A DNA stretch of 64,000 nt, taken from Pseudomonas knackmussii B13 (lineage in GTDB: Bacteria > Pseudomonadota > Gammaproteobacteria > Pseudomonadales > Pseudomonadaceae). A program made the position numbers and the translations under genes. The stretch is taken from NCBI RefSeq assembly GCF_000689415.1, contig NZ_HG322950.1, forward strand, positions 5,339,501-5,403,500, in the 5' to 3' direction. Position 1 is the first letter of the stretch, and every line of letters starts with the position of its first letter. The notes below the pieces were generated by a model, which did no database searches, was not told the DNA's origin, and saw only the letters and a program-made list of their open reading frames with translations. Shown piece by piece: positions 49,182 through 58,869 of the stretch.

Positions 49182-51081
49182 TCAGGCCAGTGCCTGTAAC
49201 GCCAACGCCGAATCCTCGCGAATACCCCCGCGAACCCGCCGCTCGTTGCCGAAGCGGCGGGTGAAGCCTATGCGGTCGAAGTACTCCAGCAATTGGATGC
49301 TGCGTTTGCGGCCGATGGCGATGCGGTCGCGGAACGCCGCCGCGCGGATCAGGCCTTGTTCGTCTCTTAGTTGCAGGGCGATTTGCGCCAGTCGGTGGAT
49401 CGTCTCGTCGGGGTAGAACAGGTCTTTCACCACCTGGTGGAGTTGGCCCAATCTCGCGAGTTTGCGCAGGAGCAGGCGCATGGCGGCTTCGTCGACTTGC
49501 AGTTCGCGGGCGAGGTCGCGGGTCCAGGGTGGGTCGAAGACGCCGGCGAGCAGCAGGGGCCAGATTCGCTCGCGCAGGGCTTCGTCTGCTTCGCCCAGTT
49601 GCACGCGGTGGTCCGGCAGGTGCAGCCAGGGGCCGCTGGTTTCCACGGTCCTGCTGGCGAGGGCCTGTTCCAGCAACGCGATGAAGATCGGGCGCTCCAG
49701 TTGCGGCATGGCGTAGCGGCGCAGGCGGTCGCGGTCGGGGCCGAGTTCGTCGGGTTGTTCTGCGTGGAAGCGGGCCAGGCCCTGGCGCAGGGACTCGTCC
49801 AGGTCGGCCCAGCGCTTTGCGGTGAACAGGCGCGGGCCGCCACGCGTGGCGATTTCCAGCATCGCTTCGTCGAGCTGCCAGCTAGCGCGCGGGCGGTTGA
49901 ACTGGCGCGCCAGCAGCACCGGATCGAGGCCGTTGTCAGCGTGTTGCAGCAGCACCGGCAGGGCCTGTTCCAGGCTGTCGCCGCGCAGGGCTTGCAGCTG
50001 TGCGAGGCGTGCTTCGGAACGACGGTTGCGAGCCGGGGCGAAGGGATCGAGGACCCGACCGCCACCAATAGTCCGCTGGGCGGATTGGTCGCGCAGCACC
50101 AAGCGGTCGCCGTGTACGGCTTGCACGGGGGCGTTCAGCACGAGCTGGGCGAAAGCACGCTCGCCGGGGGCCAGGCGTTCGTCCTCGAGCAGCGCCACGC
50201 GGCCGGTGACGTCCTGCGCGCCGAGGTGGATGTGCAGCGGCGTCCAGTGTGCGAGGGCGCGGGTTTCGCTGGGCAGCAGCTGCAGGTCGATGTCTATGCG
50301 CGTGGTTGGCGCGTGCAGCTCAGGTGCGAGCAGCCAGTCGCCGCGCTTCACCTGCTCCGCCGTGAGGCGATCTCCGACGATGTTCAGTGCCACGCGCTGG
50401 CCGGCGTGGGCCTGTTCGGCGGCGCGGTTCTGCGCATGCAGGCCGCGTACGCGCACCTTGCGGCCGGCGCTGCCGAGCAGCAGTTCGTCGCCCACCTGCA
50501 CGCTGCCGGAGAAGGCCGTTCCGGTGACCACCAGCCCGGCGCCGCTGACGCTGAAGGCGCGGTCCACGGCGAGGCGGAAGCCGCCCTGTGTCGAACGTGC
50601 ATGGACTTCTCGCGCAGCTTCGGCGAGTGCTCCACGCAATGCGTCCACACCCTCCCCCGTCAGGCTGGCGACGGGATAGATGGGCGCTTTCGCATAAGGT
50701 CCGGACGCCAGCAGCGTCTCGATCTCGGCGCGGGCCTCAGCGACGCGTTGGGGGCTGGCGCGGTCAATCTTGGTCAGCGCCACCAGCGCGCGGGGAATGC
50801 CGAGCAACTGGACGATGGCGAGGTGCTCCGGCGCCTCCCGCCAGCAGCACCAGGTCGATGCCGCTGGCGCCGGCCAGCATGTTGTGGACGAAGCGCTCGT
50901 GGCCGGGCACGTCGATGAAGCCAGTGAGTTCGCCGTCGCCAAGGTCGGCGTAGACGTAGCCGAGGTCGATGGTGATACCGCGTTCGCGCTCGGCCGGGCG
51001 GCGGTCGCCTTCCGCGCCGGTGAGGGCGCGCAGCAGGGCGGTCTTGCCGTGGTCGATGTGGCCGGCGGTTCCAACGATCAC
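49182..51081 (-). pseudogene. selB: Selenocysteine-specific elongation factor SelB, frameshifted
   Basis: Two overlapping frames together make SelB. The first starts with GTG at 51081 (overlapping the selA stop as GTGA) and encodes IVGTAGHIDHGKTALLRALT, RERGITIDLGY, DVPGHERFVHNMLAG and GIDLVLL. The second resumes at EHLAIVQLLGIPRALVALTK and runs through domains II-III to the four winged helices that bind SECIS RNA, ending at 49182. At 50829-50841 only 13 nt separate LL from EHL, where the conserved VVAADDGVMPQTR would need 39 nt. Loss of 26 nt shifts the frame, and restoring it gives 641 aa, the usual Pseudomonas length as I recall it. Read as given, the product stops soon after the shift. 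A sequencing or assembly error cannot be excluded. Confidence 0.88.
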
Positions 51082-52484
51082 GCGACGCCCTCGGCGAGGT
51101 GCGGCAGCTGCGCGAGGAACGCCGGCTCGTCGTCGAGCTGGCGGAGATCGAGCCATAGGGCGTCATCGTCGATGCGGCCGAGCACCGGGATCGGCAGGCT
51201 GCGAAGGCGCTCTTCCAGCTCACGCAGGACGCGACCGCGAAGGCGCTTGTTGCTTTGTGGTCGCAGGCACAGCGCAGCGCTGGGCAATCGAGCTACCGGC
51301 TGGGCGCCGCTGCCGATCATGCCGAGGGCCGCTTCGGCGCTGACGGTCCAGCCTTCGCCTAAATGCGCGGCGAGCAGAGGCGCGAGGCGCTCGGCCTGGG
51401 ACTGGATATCGGTCTGCGGGCGGCTCAGCAGGCGCAGCGTGGTCAGGCGTTCGGCGAGGCGATCTGGGTCGCGGTAGAGGTTGAGCACCGCTTCCAGCGC
51501 CGCGAGGGTCAGCTTGTCGACGCGCAGGGCGCGCTTGAGCGGGTTCTTCTTGATCCGCCCGATCAGCTCCTTGCTGCCGAGGATCAGCCCGGCCTGCGGT
51601 CCGCCGAGCAGCTTGTCGCCGCTGAAGGTAACGATGTCGGCGCCGTCTTTCAGCGCCTCCTGCACCGTTGGCTCCTTGGGCAGGCCCCAGCGCGTGAGGT
51701 CGACCAGCGTGCCGCTGCCGAGGTCTTCCAGCAGCGGCAGGCCGTGGGCGTGGGCGATGTCGGCGAGGTCGCGGGTGGCGACGCTGGCGGTGAAGCCCTG
51801 CACGCTGTAGTTGCTGGTGTGCACGCGCATCAGCAGGCCCGAGCGCGGGCCGATGGCAGCTTCGTAGTCCTTCGCATGGGTGCGGTTGGTGGTGCCGACC
51901 TCGACCAGCTTCACGCCGGCGCGAGCCATGATGTCGGGGATGCGGAAGGCGCCGCCGATCTCGATCAGCTCGCCGCGCGAGATGATGCCTTCCTTGCGCG
52001 CGCCCAGGCTGTTGAGCGCCAGCAGCACGGCGGCGGCGTTGTTGTTGACCACTGTGACCGCCTCGGCGCCGGTCAGCTCGCGGATCAGCCCGGTGATGAG
52101 GTCGTCGCGGTCGCCGCGCTTGCCGGTGGCCAGGTCGAATTCGAGGTTGAGCGGATAGCGCGCGGCCGTGGTGATCGCCTCGATGGCTTCTTCCGGCAGC
52201 AGCGCGCGGCCGAGGTTGGTGTGCAGCACGGTGCCGGTCAGGTTGAAGACCCGGCGCACGCGGCTGGCGTGGTGCGCGGCGAGGCGTTCTCCGGCGCGGC
52301 CGGCGAGCACGGCTTCGCTGAGCTCCACGGCGGCGAGCTGGCCGTGGCGGGCCGGTTCGCGCAGTTCGTCGAGCAGGTCGCGCAGGGTGGCGAGCAAAGC
52401 TTCACGACCGTAGCGCTGCTGCAGCGGCGCGCAGGCCGGGCTGCGCAGCAGGCGGTCGATGGAGGGCAGGCGGGCGGAGGTCAT
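51078..52484 (-). CDS. selA: L-seryl-tRNA(Sec) selenium transferase
   Basis: A PLP enzyme of 468 aa that converts seryl-tRNA(Sec) to selenocysteyl-tRNA(Sec) using selenophosphate. It has the N-terminal domain (LPSIDRLLRSPACAPL), FNLTGTVLHTNLGRALLP, NNNAAAVLLAL, and the PLP lysine in TFSGDKLLGGPQAG. Start 52484 (MTSARLPS) follows AAAGGA. The gene overlaps selB and follows fdhE. It appears intact. Confidence 0.97.
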   Translation of the reverse strand: MTSARLPSIDRLLRSPACAPLQQRYGREALLATLRDLLDELREPARHGQLAAVELSEAVLAGRAGERLAAHHASRVRRVFNLTGTVLHTNLGRALLPEEAIEAITTAARYPLNLEFDLATGKRGDRDDLITGLIRELTGAEAVTVVNNNAAAVLLALNSLGARKEGIISRGELIEIGGAFRIPDIMARAGVKLVEVGTTNRTHAKDYEAAIGPRSGLLMRVHTSNYSVQGFTASVATRDLADIAHAHGLPLLEDLGSGTLVDLTRWGLPKEPTVQEALKDGADIVTFSGDKLLGGPQAGLILGSKELIGRIKKNPLKRALRVDKLTLAALEAVLNLYRDPDRLAERLTTLRLLSRPQTDIQSQAERLAPLLAAHLGEGWTVSAEAALGMIGSGAQPVARLPSAALCLRPQSNKRLRGRVLRELEERLRSLPIPVLGRIDDDALWLDLRQLDDEPAFLAQLPHLAEGVA

Positions 52485-52577
52485 CGGCGGTCCTTTGCAG
52501 GGTTCGGAAGACGGGTGCCACGGGCGCACCAGCGCGCCGGTTGAACGCGCGGTTCGAGGGTCCGGATGGAGTTTAGG

Positions 52578-53507
52578 TCAGTCCGATTCGCCCGGCGCCA
52601 GCAGCAGGTTCGGCGCGCGGCGCAGGTAGCCTTCCTCGGCCAGGCGAATGTCCAGGGCCAGGCTGGCGAGGTCGTCGGCCTGCGGTTCGGCGGCTTCGTC
52701 GCGCTCCATGTAGAACTGTTTCAGATAGCCCTGGCAGCCGGGGCAGACTTCGGCGCGGATGGGCGCGCGGGCGGCCTCGTGGGCGTCGCTGTGCAGCGAC
52801 AGGTAGGTCAGCCCCTTGCTCTCGCGGCAGTGGCTGCATTTGACCCGCACGTAGTGCCATTCGCAGGAGCACAGCGAGCAGGCGAGGTAACGCAGGGTGC
52901 TGTATTTGCCGCGATGGTGGATGACGCCGGCCACCGGCGGTGAGCCGCAGGCCGGGCACAACGTCTGCTCCTCGCTCTCCTGCAGCAGGCCCTCGGGCAG
53001 ACGCAGCAGCCAGTGACTGAAGGCGACCTGCAGGGTCGCGCCGAGGAAGGGCACCAGCGCCGCCGGCAGTAGCTCGTACTGGCCGTTGAGCAGCCCCAGC
53101 GCCCAGGCCTTGCGCTGGCCGGCATCGGCTGTGCGCAACCGCTGCAGAGCATCGGCTATGGGGCTTGGGGCGACTTCGAAGGCATCGAGCAACGGTTCGA
53201 GCAGCGCCAGCCAGGCGCCTTCGCGCACCAGCGTCTCGAAGGCCAGCGGCGGCATGCCGTGCTCGATGCTGCGACGCAGGGCGGCTTCGTCGGGCATGGG
53301 CAGCGCGGGCTGGGTGTCGAGAAGGCGTTGCTGGGTATCGCAGAGTTCGGCCACAAGGTTGAGGTAGCCGCCCAACGGGTTGCCTTCGGCGAGCTGGCGC
53401 AAGCGTGCGGCGCGACGGGTGAAGAGGTCGTGCGACGGCAGCTTGAGGAAGGGCGGGATGTTGGCGGCGGCTTCGATCTGGCCGGGTTCGAGGATTTGGC
53501 CTGGCAC
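52578..53507 (-). CDS. fdhE: Formate dehydrogenase accessory protein FdhE
   Basis: A protein of 309 aa with the four CxxC zinc/iron motifs of FdhE: CPACGSPP, CSLCSCEW, CSHC and CPGC, in the C-terminal half. FdhE helps activate the Tat-exported formate dehydrogenase. The GTG start at 53507 is supported by AAGGAG 7 nt upstream. It follows fdnI across a REP pair and precedes selA, so the cluster links the enzyme, its maturation factor and its Sec machinery. Confidence 0.95.
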   Translation of the reverse strand: MPGQILEPGQIEAAANIPPFLKLPSHDLFTRRAARLRQLAEGNPLGGYLNLVAELCDTQQRLLDTQPALPMPDEAALRRSIEHGMPPLAFETLVREGAWLALLEPLLDAFEVAPSPIADALQRLRTADAGQRKAWALGLLNGQYELLPAALVPFLGATLQVAFSHWLLRLPEGLLQESEEQTLCPACGSPPVAGVIHHRGKYSTLRYLACSLCSCEWHYVRVKCSHCRESKGLTYLSLHSDAHEAARAPIRAEVCPGCQGYLKQFYMERDEAAEPQADDLASLALDIRLAEEGYLRRAPNLLLAPGESD

Positions 53508-53568
53508 GCAGGACTCCTTGTGTCGAGGATTCGATTCGGAGCATGGCCCCGGCGAAGAATGGCTTTTC

Positions 53569-53634
53569 GTAGGAGCGAGCTTGCTCGCGAAGGACCCCGC
53601 CGCGGGGTTGGTTCGCGAGCAAGCTCGCTCCTAC
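53569..53634. repeat. REP palindrome pair
   Basis: GTAGGAGCGAGCTTGCTCGC and its perfect inverted partner flank a CCCCGCCGCGGGG inner hairpin. It lies between fdnI and fdhE and may set different mRNA levels for the enzyme genes and the accessory genes. Confidence 0.88.
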
Positions 53635-53650
53635 AGGTTCAGCTCCGCTT

Positions 53651-54277
53651 TCAGTGCCCCTTCCCCTTGTCCACGCTCTTCAGCCAGGCGCCGTGGTGCT
53701 TGCGCGCCCAGGCGCGGCTGACCCAGCCGTAGAGCATGGCGCCCATGGAGCCCTTGACCCAGATGCCGGCGTAGATGTGCACGAGGATGCTGCAGATCAG
53801 CACGAAGGCGGCGAAGGCGTGCAGCAGCACCGAGAGGCGGATCACGCCGATGCCGAACCAGGCGCTGAAGTATTGCCGCCAGATCACGATGCCGGTCACC
53901 AGCAGCGCCAGCATGCACAGCAGCAGGGTCCAGAACAGCAGCTTCTGGCCAGCGTTGTAGCGCCCGACTTCGGGCAGCTTCTCCTCGCGGTTGGCGACCA
54001 CGTCGCGCCATTGCTTCAGCCACTGCACGTCGCTTTTCTCGAGCAGGTTGTGGCTGGCGAAGCGGATGACCAGACCGAGGAAGAACACGAACATCGCCAA
54101 CCCCAGGAAGGGGTGCAGGATCCGCGTCCAGGGGCCGCCGCCGAACAGGTAGCTGAGCCAGAACAGCGCCGGGTGGAACAGCGCCAGCCCCGACAGCCCG
54201 GCGAGGATGAAGAACAGCGCCACCATCCAGTGGTTGCTGCGTTCGTTGGCGGTATAGCGTTGGATGTCTCTTTTCAT
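53651..54277 (-). CDS. fdnI: Formate dehydrogenase-N gamma subunit (cytochrome b)
   Basis: A protein of 208 aa with four transmembrane helices. Heme-ligand histidines fit NERSNHWMVALFF, TRILHPFLGL, VLLHAFAAF and ILVHIYAG. It takes electrons from the iron-sulfur subunit and reduces quinone. The length is close to E. coli FdnI. It starts 15 nt after fdnH. Confidence 0.95.
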   Translation of the reverse strand: MKRDIQRYTANERSNHWMVALFFILAGLSGLALFHPALFWLSYLFGGGPWTRILHPFLGLAMFVFFLGLVIRFASHNLLEKSDVQWLKQWRDVVANREEKLPEVGRYNAGQKLLFWTLLLCMLALLVTGIVIWRQYFSAWFGIGVIRLSVLLHAFAAFVLICSILVHIYAGIWVKGSMGAMLYGWVSRAWARKHHGAWLKSVDKGKGH

Positions 54278-54292
54278 CTCGCTCTCCCGGCG

Positions 54293-55225
54293 TCATTTCC
54301 GCTCGCGCGGGTCATAGCCGTGGACCGACGGGTCGACCTTGTGCACCGGCGATTCCGGGCCCGGTCCGGGCTCTTCGTCCTCTTCGGTGCGGTTCGGCCC
54401 GGTGCGCGTGTAGTGGAAGAACCCGGCCAGCACCACCGCGCCCATGGCCAGCAGGCCGAACGGTTTGGTGAGGCCCTTCCACAGGCTGACCAGCGGGCTG
54501 ATGGCCGGCGCATCGGGCAGGCCGGCGTACAGCGAGGGCTTGTCGTTGTGGTGCAGCACGTACATTACGTGGGTGCCGCCGACGCCTTCGGGGTCATACA
54601 GCCCGGCGTGCTCGAAACCGCGCGACTTGAGGTCCTCGATGCGCTCGGCGGCGTGTTCCTTCATCGCCTCCTTGGTGCCGAAGACGATGGCGCCGGTCGG
54701 GCAGGTCTTCACGCAGGCGGGCTCCATCCCGGCGCTGACGCGGTCGGAGCACAGGGTGCACTTGTAGGCCTTGTGGTCCTTCTGCGAGATGCGCGGGATG
54801 TTGAACGGGCAGCCGGTGATGCAGTAGCCGCAGCCGATGCAGTGGTCCTGGTTGAAGTCGACGATGCCGTTGGCGTACTTCACGATCGCCCCCGGGCTCG
54901 GGCAGGCCTTCAGGCAACCCGGCTCGTCGCAGTGCATGCAGCCGTCCTTGCGGATCAGCCATTCGAGGTTGCCGGCGGCGTTCTCGTGTTCGGTGAATCG
55001 CATCACCGTCCAGGATTCGGCCGTCAGGTCGATGGGGTTGTCGTACACGCCATGGTTGTGGCCGACCTCGTCGCGCAGCTCATTCCATTCCGAGCACGCC
55101 ACCTGGCAGGCCTTGCAACCGATGCACTTGGAGACGTCGATGAGCTTGGCCACTTCCTCCTGCTGCCGCACCGAAGGCATCGGCGTGGTGGTGGCCGAAC
55201 GGGCATGGATATCCTGGCTGCTCAT
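54293..55225 (-). CDS. fdnH: Formate dehydrogenase-N beta subunit (4x 4Fe-4S)
   Basis: A protein of 310 aa with four ferredoxin-type cysteine clusters: CIGCKACQVAC, CMHCDEPGCLKACP, CIGCGYCITGCPFN and CTLCSDRVSAG followed by CVKTCP. A single transmembrane helix near residue 265 anchors it. It conducts electrons from FdnG to FdnI. Its start overlaps the fdnG stop as ATGA. Confidence 0.96.
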   Translation of the reverse strand: MSSQDIHARSATTTPMPSVRQQEEVAKLIDVSKCIGCKACQVACSEWNELRDEVGHNHGVYDNPIDLTAESWTVMRFTEHENAAGNLEWLIRKDGCMHCDEPGCLKACPSPGAIVKYANGIVDFNQDHCIGCGYCITGCPFNIPRISQKDHKAYKCTLCSDRVSAGMEPACVKTCPTGAIVFGTKEAMKEHAAERIEDLKSRGFEHAGLYDPEGVGGTHVMYVLHHNDKPSLYAGLPDAPAISPLVSLWKGLTKPFGLLAMGAVVLAGFFHYTRTGPNRTEEDEEPGPGPESPVHKVDPSVHGYDPRERK

Positions 55226-58200
55226 GCCTCACCTCCCGCGATTTTCTCGACGTTGACCAGGAACGACTTGAACTCCGGCGTCTGCGTATTCCCGTCGCCG
55301 ACGAAGGGCGTCAGCGTGTTGGTCAGGTAGCCGTTGCGCGCGACGCCGGAGAAGCCCCAGTGCAGCGGGATGCCGACGTGGTGCACGGTCTGGCCGTTCA
55401 CCTGCAGCGGGCGGATGCGCTTGGTCACCACCGCCACCGCCTTGATGTAGCCGCGGTTGGAGGAGACCTTCACGCGGTCGCCGGCAACGATGCCCAGTTC
55501 CTTGGCCAGCACCTCGCCGATCTCGACGAACTGTTCCGGCTGGGTGATCGCGTTGAGGCGGCAATGCTTGGTCCAGAAGTGGAAGTGCTCGGTGAGCCGG
55601 TAGGTGGTGGCCGCGTAGGGGAACTCCTTGGCCGTGCCGAACAGTTCCATGTCGTTCTTGAACACCCGCGCCGCCGGGTTGCTGGTGGCCTTGGGGTTGT
55701 CCTTGTGCAGCGGGTTGATGCCGATGGGCGTCTCGAACGGCTCGTAGTGCTCGGGGAACGGGCCCTCGGCCATCTTGTCGACGGCGAAGAAACGCGCCAC
55801 GCCCTCGGGGTTCATGATGAACGGGTTCATCCCCGCTTCCGGCGGCACGTCGGGCTTGTAGTCGGGCACGTCGGTGCCGCCCCAGGCCTTGCCGTTCCAC
55901 CACACCAGGCGTTTCTTCTCCGGGTCCCACGGCTTGCCGCTGACATCGGCCGAAGCGCGGTTGTAGAGGATCCGCCGGTTGGCCGGCCAGGCCCAGGCCC
56001 AGCCAAGGGTCTGGCCCATGGCGTAGGGGTCGCTGTTGTCGCGACGGGCCATCTGGTTGCCGAGCTGGGTCCAGGAGCCGGAGAAGATCCAGCAACCGCT
56101 GGCGGTGCTGCCGTCGTCGCGCAGCAGGGCGAAGCCCGGCAACTGCTCGCCAGCCTTGGCCAGCAGCAGGTTGGTCTTCGGATCGACCAGGTCGGCCAGC
56201 GCCTTGCCGTTGTACTCCATGGCCAGCTCCTCGGGGCTGGGCTCGTCGGGCACCTTGTAGCTCCAGTCCAGGCCGAGGATCGGGTCGGGGAACTTGCCGC
56301 CGTCCTTCGCGTACATCGCCCGCAGGCGGTGGTACAGCCCGGACATGATGGCGATGTCGGTGCGCGCCTCGCCCGGCGGCTGCGCGCCCTTCCAGTGCCA
56401 CTGCAGCCAGCGCCCGGAGTTGACGATGGAGCCGTCTTCCTCGGCGAAGCAGGTCACCGGCAGGCGGAACACCGTGGTCTGGATGGCCTTGGTGTCGACG
56501 TTGTTGAAGTCGCCGGCGTTGCGCCAGAACTCCGAGGTCTCGGTGGCCAGCGGGTCCATCACCACCAGCCACTTGAGCTTGGCCAGCGCGCCGCCAACCT
56601 TGGCCTTGTTGGGGAAGGAGGCGATGGGGTTGAAGCCCTGGCAGAAGTAGCCGTTGACCTTGCCCTGGTACATCAGGTCGAAGTAGCGCAGTACGTCATA
56701 GCCGGGCACGTCGAGCTTGGGCAGCCAGTCGTAGCACCAATTGTTCTCCGCCGTGGCCGCCTTGCCGAACCAGGCCTTCATCAGGCTGACGTGGAACTTG
56801 CCGTAGTTCTGCCAGTACGACAGCTGCCCCGGGCGCAGCGGCTTGCTGGCGCGCTTGGCGATGTAGGCGGGGTAGTCCTGCTCGGCGTCCATGGCCAGGG
56901 TCAGGTAGCCGGGCAGCGAGTTGGACAGCAACCCGAGGTCGGTCAGGCCCTGGATGTTGGAGTGGCCGCGCAGGGCGTTCATGCCGCCGCCGGGCATGCC
57001 GATGTTGCCCAGCAGCAGCTGCACCATGGCGCCGGTGCGGATCATCTGCGCGCCCACCGAGTGCTGGGTCCAGCCCAGGGCGTACATGATGGTCATGACC
57101 TTGCCGGGCGCCGAGGTCTCGGCGATCTCGGCCCATACCTTGAGCATCATGTCCTTGGGCGTGCCGCAGATGTTGCTCACCACGTCCGGCGTGTAGCGGC
57201 TGTAGTGCTGCTTCATCAGGTTGAACACGCAGCGCGGGTGCTGCAGCGTCGGGTCGACCTTGGCGAAGCCGTCCTCGCCCAGTTCGTAGCCCCAGGAGGA
57301 CTTGTCCGGGTAGGTGCGTTTCTCGGCGTCGTAGCCATTGAACAGGCCGTCCTCGAAGCCAAAGCCTTCCTTCACGATGAAGGCCGCGTCGGTGTAGTGC
57401 TCGACGTATTCCTTCTGGTACTTGCCGTTCTCGATCAGATAGCTGATCAGCCCGCCGAGGAAGGCGATGTCGGTCCCGGTGCGGATCGGCGCGTAGTAGT
57501 CGGCCACGGAAGCCGAACGGGTGAAGCGCGGGTCCACCACCAGCAAACGCGCCTTGTTGTGCGCTTTCGCCTCGGTGACCCACTTGAAGCCGCACGGGTG
57601 CGCTTCGGCGGCGTTGCCGCCCATGATCAGGACCAGATCGGCATTCTTGATGTCGGTCCAGTGGTTGGTCATGGCTCCACGGCCAAACGTCGGGGCAAGA
57701 CTTGCCACCGTCGGGCCGTGTCAGACACGCGCTTGGTTATCGAATCCCAGGATGCCGAGGGAGCGCACCACCTTGTGGGTGATGTAGCCCGCTTCGTTGG
57801 AGGACGCCGAGGCAGCGAGGAAACCGGTGGTCAGCCAGCGGTTCACCGTCTGCCCCTGGGCGTTCTTCTCGATGAAGTTGGCGTCGCGGTCTTCCTTCAT
57901 CAGCTTGGCGATGCGGTCGAGCGCGTCATCCCACTCGATGCGCTTCCACTCGCTGGAACCGGCCTCGCGGATCTCGGGGTACTTGAGGCGGTTCGGGCTG
58001 TGCACGAAGTCCAGCAGGCCGGCGCCTTTCGGGCAGAGCGTGCCGCGGTTCACCGGGTGGTCCGGGTCGCCTTCGATGTGGATGACGTTCTGCGCGACGT
58101 TCTTCGCGCCGTCGCCCTGGCTGTACATGAGGATGCCGCAACCCACCGAGCAATACGGGCAGGTGTTGCGGGTCTCGGTCGTGCGTTCCAGCTTGAAGTG

Positions 58201-58311
58201 GCGGATCTGCTCGGCGAAGGCTTCCGGTGGCGCCATGCCGAGAGCCGCCAGGCTCGATCCTCCAAGGCCGACGGCGCAGACCTTGAAGAATTGCCGACGG
58301 TTCATGTCCAT
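55222..58311 (-). CDS. fdnG: Formate dehydrogenase-N alpha subunit, selenocysteine-containing
   Basis: A protein of 1029 residues when the in-frame UGA at 57723-57721 is read as selenocysteine (residue 197). It has a Tat signal NRRQFFK, a 4Fe-4S site CPYCSVGCG at residues 51-59, ARV-U-HGPTVASLAPTFGRG at the active site as in E. coli FdnG, and the MGD-binding domains through to the C-terminus. It oxidises formate in the periplasm and feeds the respiratory quinone pool. The start at 58311 has AGGAG upstream. It heads fdnGHI. A SECIS-like hairpin follows the UGA. Translation to full length needs a working SelB, which is disrupted in this sequence. Confidence 0.96.
57680..57723 (-). promoter_or_regulatory. 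UGA-Sec codon and bacterial SECIS-like hairpin
   Basis: The minus strand has TGA at 57723-57721, and 14 nt later GGCAAG-T-CTTGCC (57706-57694) makes a perfect stem. Its position and apical GTC correspond to the E. coli fdnG SECIS (GGUAGCAAGUCUUGCU). SelB should bind this while the ribosome reads UGA. Confidence 0.85.
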
Positions 58312-58381
58312 CGTGCGTCTCCTGATCAGGCAAAGGACGACCGGGACGTGGCCGGACGTCTCTGTATGAAAGATAGCCAAC

Positions 58382-58397
58382 TTGCCATCACGTGCCA
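58382..58397 (-). promoter_or_regulatory. Candidate sigma54 promoter of fdnGHI
   Basis: The minus strand reads TGGCACGTGATGGCAA, which keeps the GG and GC of the -24/-12 consensus (TGGCACG-N4-TTGCA) at the right 10-nt spacing, with G for T at one position of the -12 part. It lies about 70 nt upstream of the fdnG start. It is a sequence match only. Confidence 0.4.
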
Positions 58398-58474
58398 GGC
58401 ACATCCCGTTCATCGGACGGAATGTGCCCTGAATGCAGGAGAAGATTCCCTGACCTCGGTCAGTTCACGGGAAA

Positions 58475-58669
58475 TCAGCGGAAGGTCGGCAGCACACTCA
58501 GGTTGGCGGTGTCCGGGAAGAAGCAGGCGGGGTCGCCATCGTCGCCCAGGCAGGTGGGCGAGAGGTCCTGGGTGATTGTCTCGTGCAGGCCGAGCAGCAA
58601 CAGCCCGATGACTAGAGCCAGAAGATAGTGGCGGTAATGGTGCAGATGCTTTCTTCGCCTGATGTTCAT
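58475..58669 (-). CDS. Small single-helix membrane protein
   Basis: A protein of 64 aa starting MNIRRRKHLHHYRHYLLALV: a basic, His-rich N-terminus, one hydrophobic helix (YLLALVIGLLLLGL), then a polar segment with two cysteines (TCLGDDGDPACFF). GGAGGGAG lies at ideal spacing. It is encoded 160 nt upstream of fdnG on the same strand. No family is recognised. The two Cys would face the periplasm if the basic end stays inside. Confidence 0.6.
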   Translation of the reverse strand: MNIRRRKHLHHYRHYLLALVIGLLLLGLHETITQDLSPTCLGDDGDPACFFPDTANLSVLPTFR

Positions 58670-58869
58670 GACTCCCTCCAGCGGAAAGCGCGTCAACGAA
58701 CCGGGACGGCGAAAGCAGCCGCCCCTTGTTTTTTAGTGTGTGCCCGCCACACCCGCTGTCAAGCACCGCGCGGCTTGGCCCAAATGCCCGCAGGGCGCGT
58801 CAGCCGGGCCGTTCACCGGCTTCCTGCGAATGCCTATGGTGCAGCCATCGCCCTACCGATGAAGCGACC

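Noticed and set aside
50764..51156. The short frame with the SelB GTPase motifs as a separate small GTPase gene
   Set aside because: It starts before the selB GTG inside selA, and its last 20 or so residues are out-of-frame selB sequence. It is the first half of a frameshifted selB.
57721..58413. A separate 230-aa molybdoprotein fragment ending at UGA
   Set aside because: The UGA is at the conserved Sec position, the downstream frame continues FdnG without gap, and a SECIS-like stem follows, so this is one selenoprotein gene.
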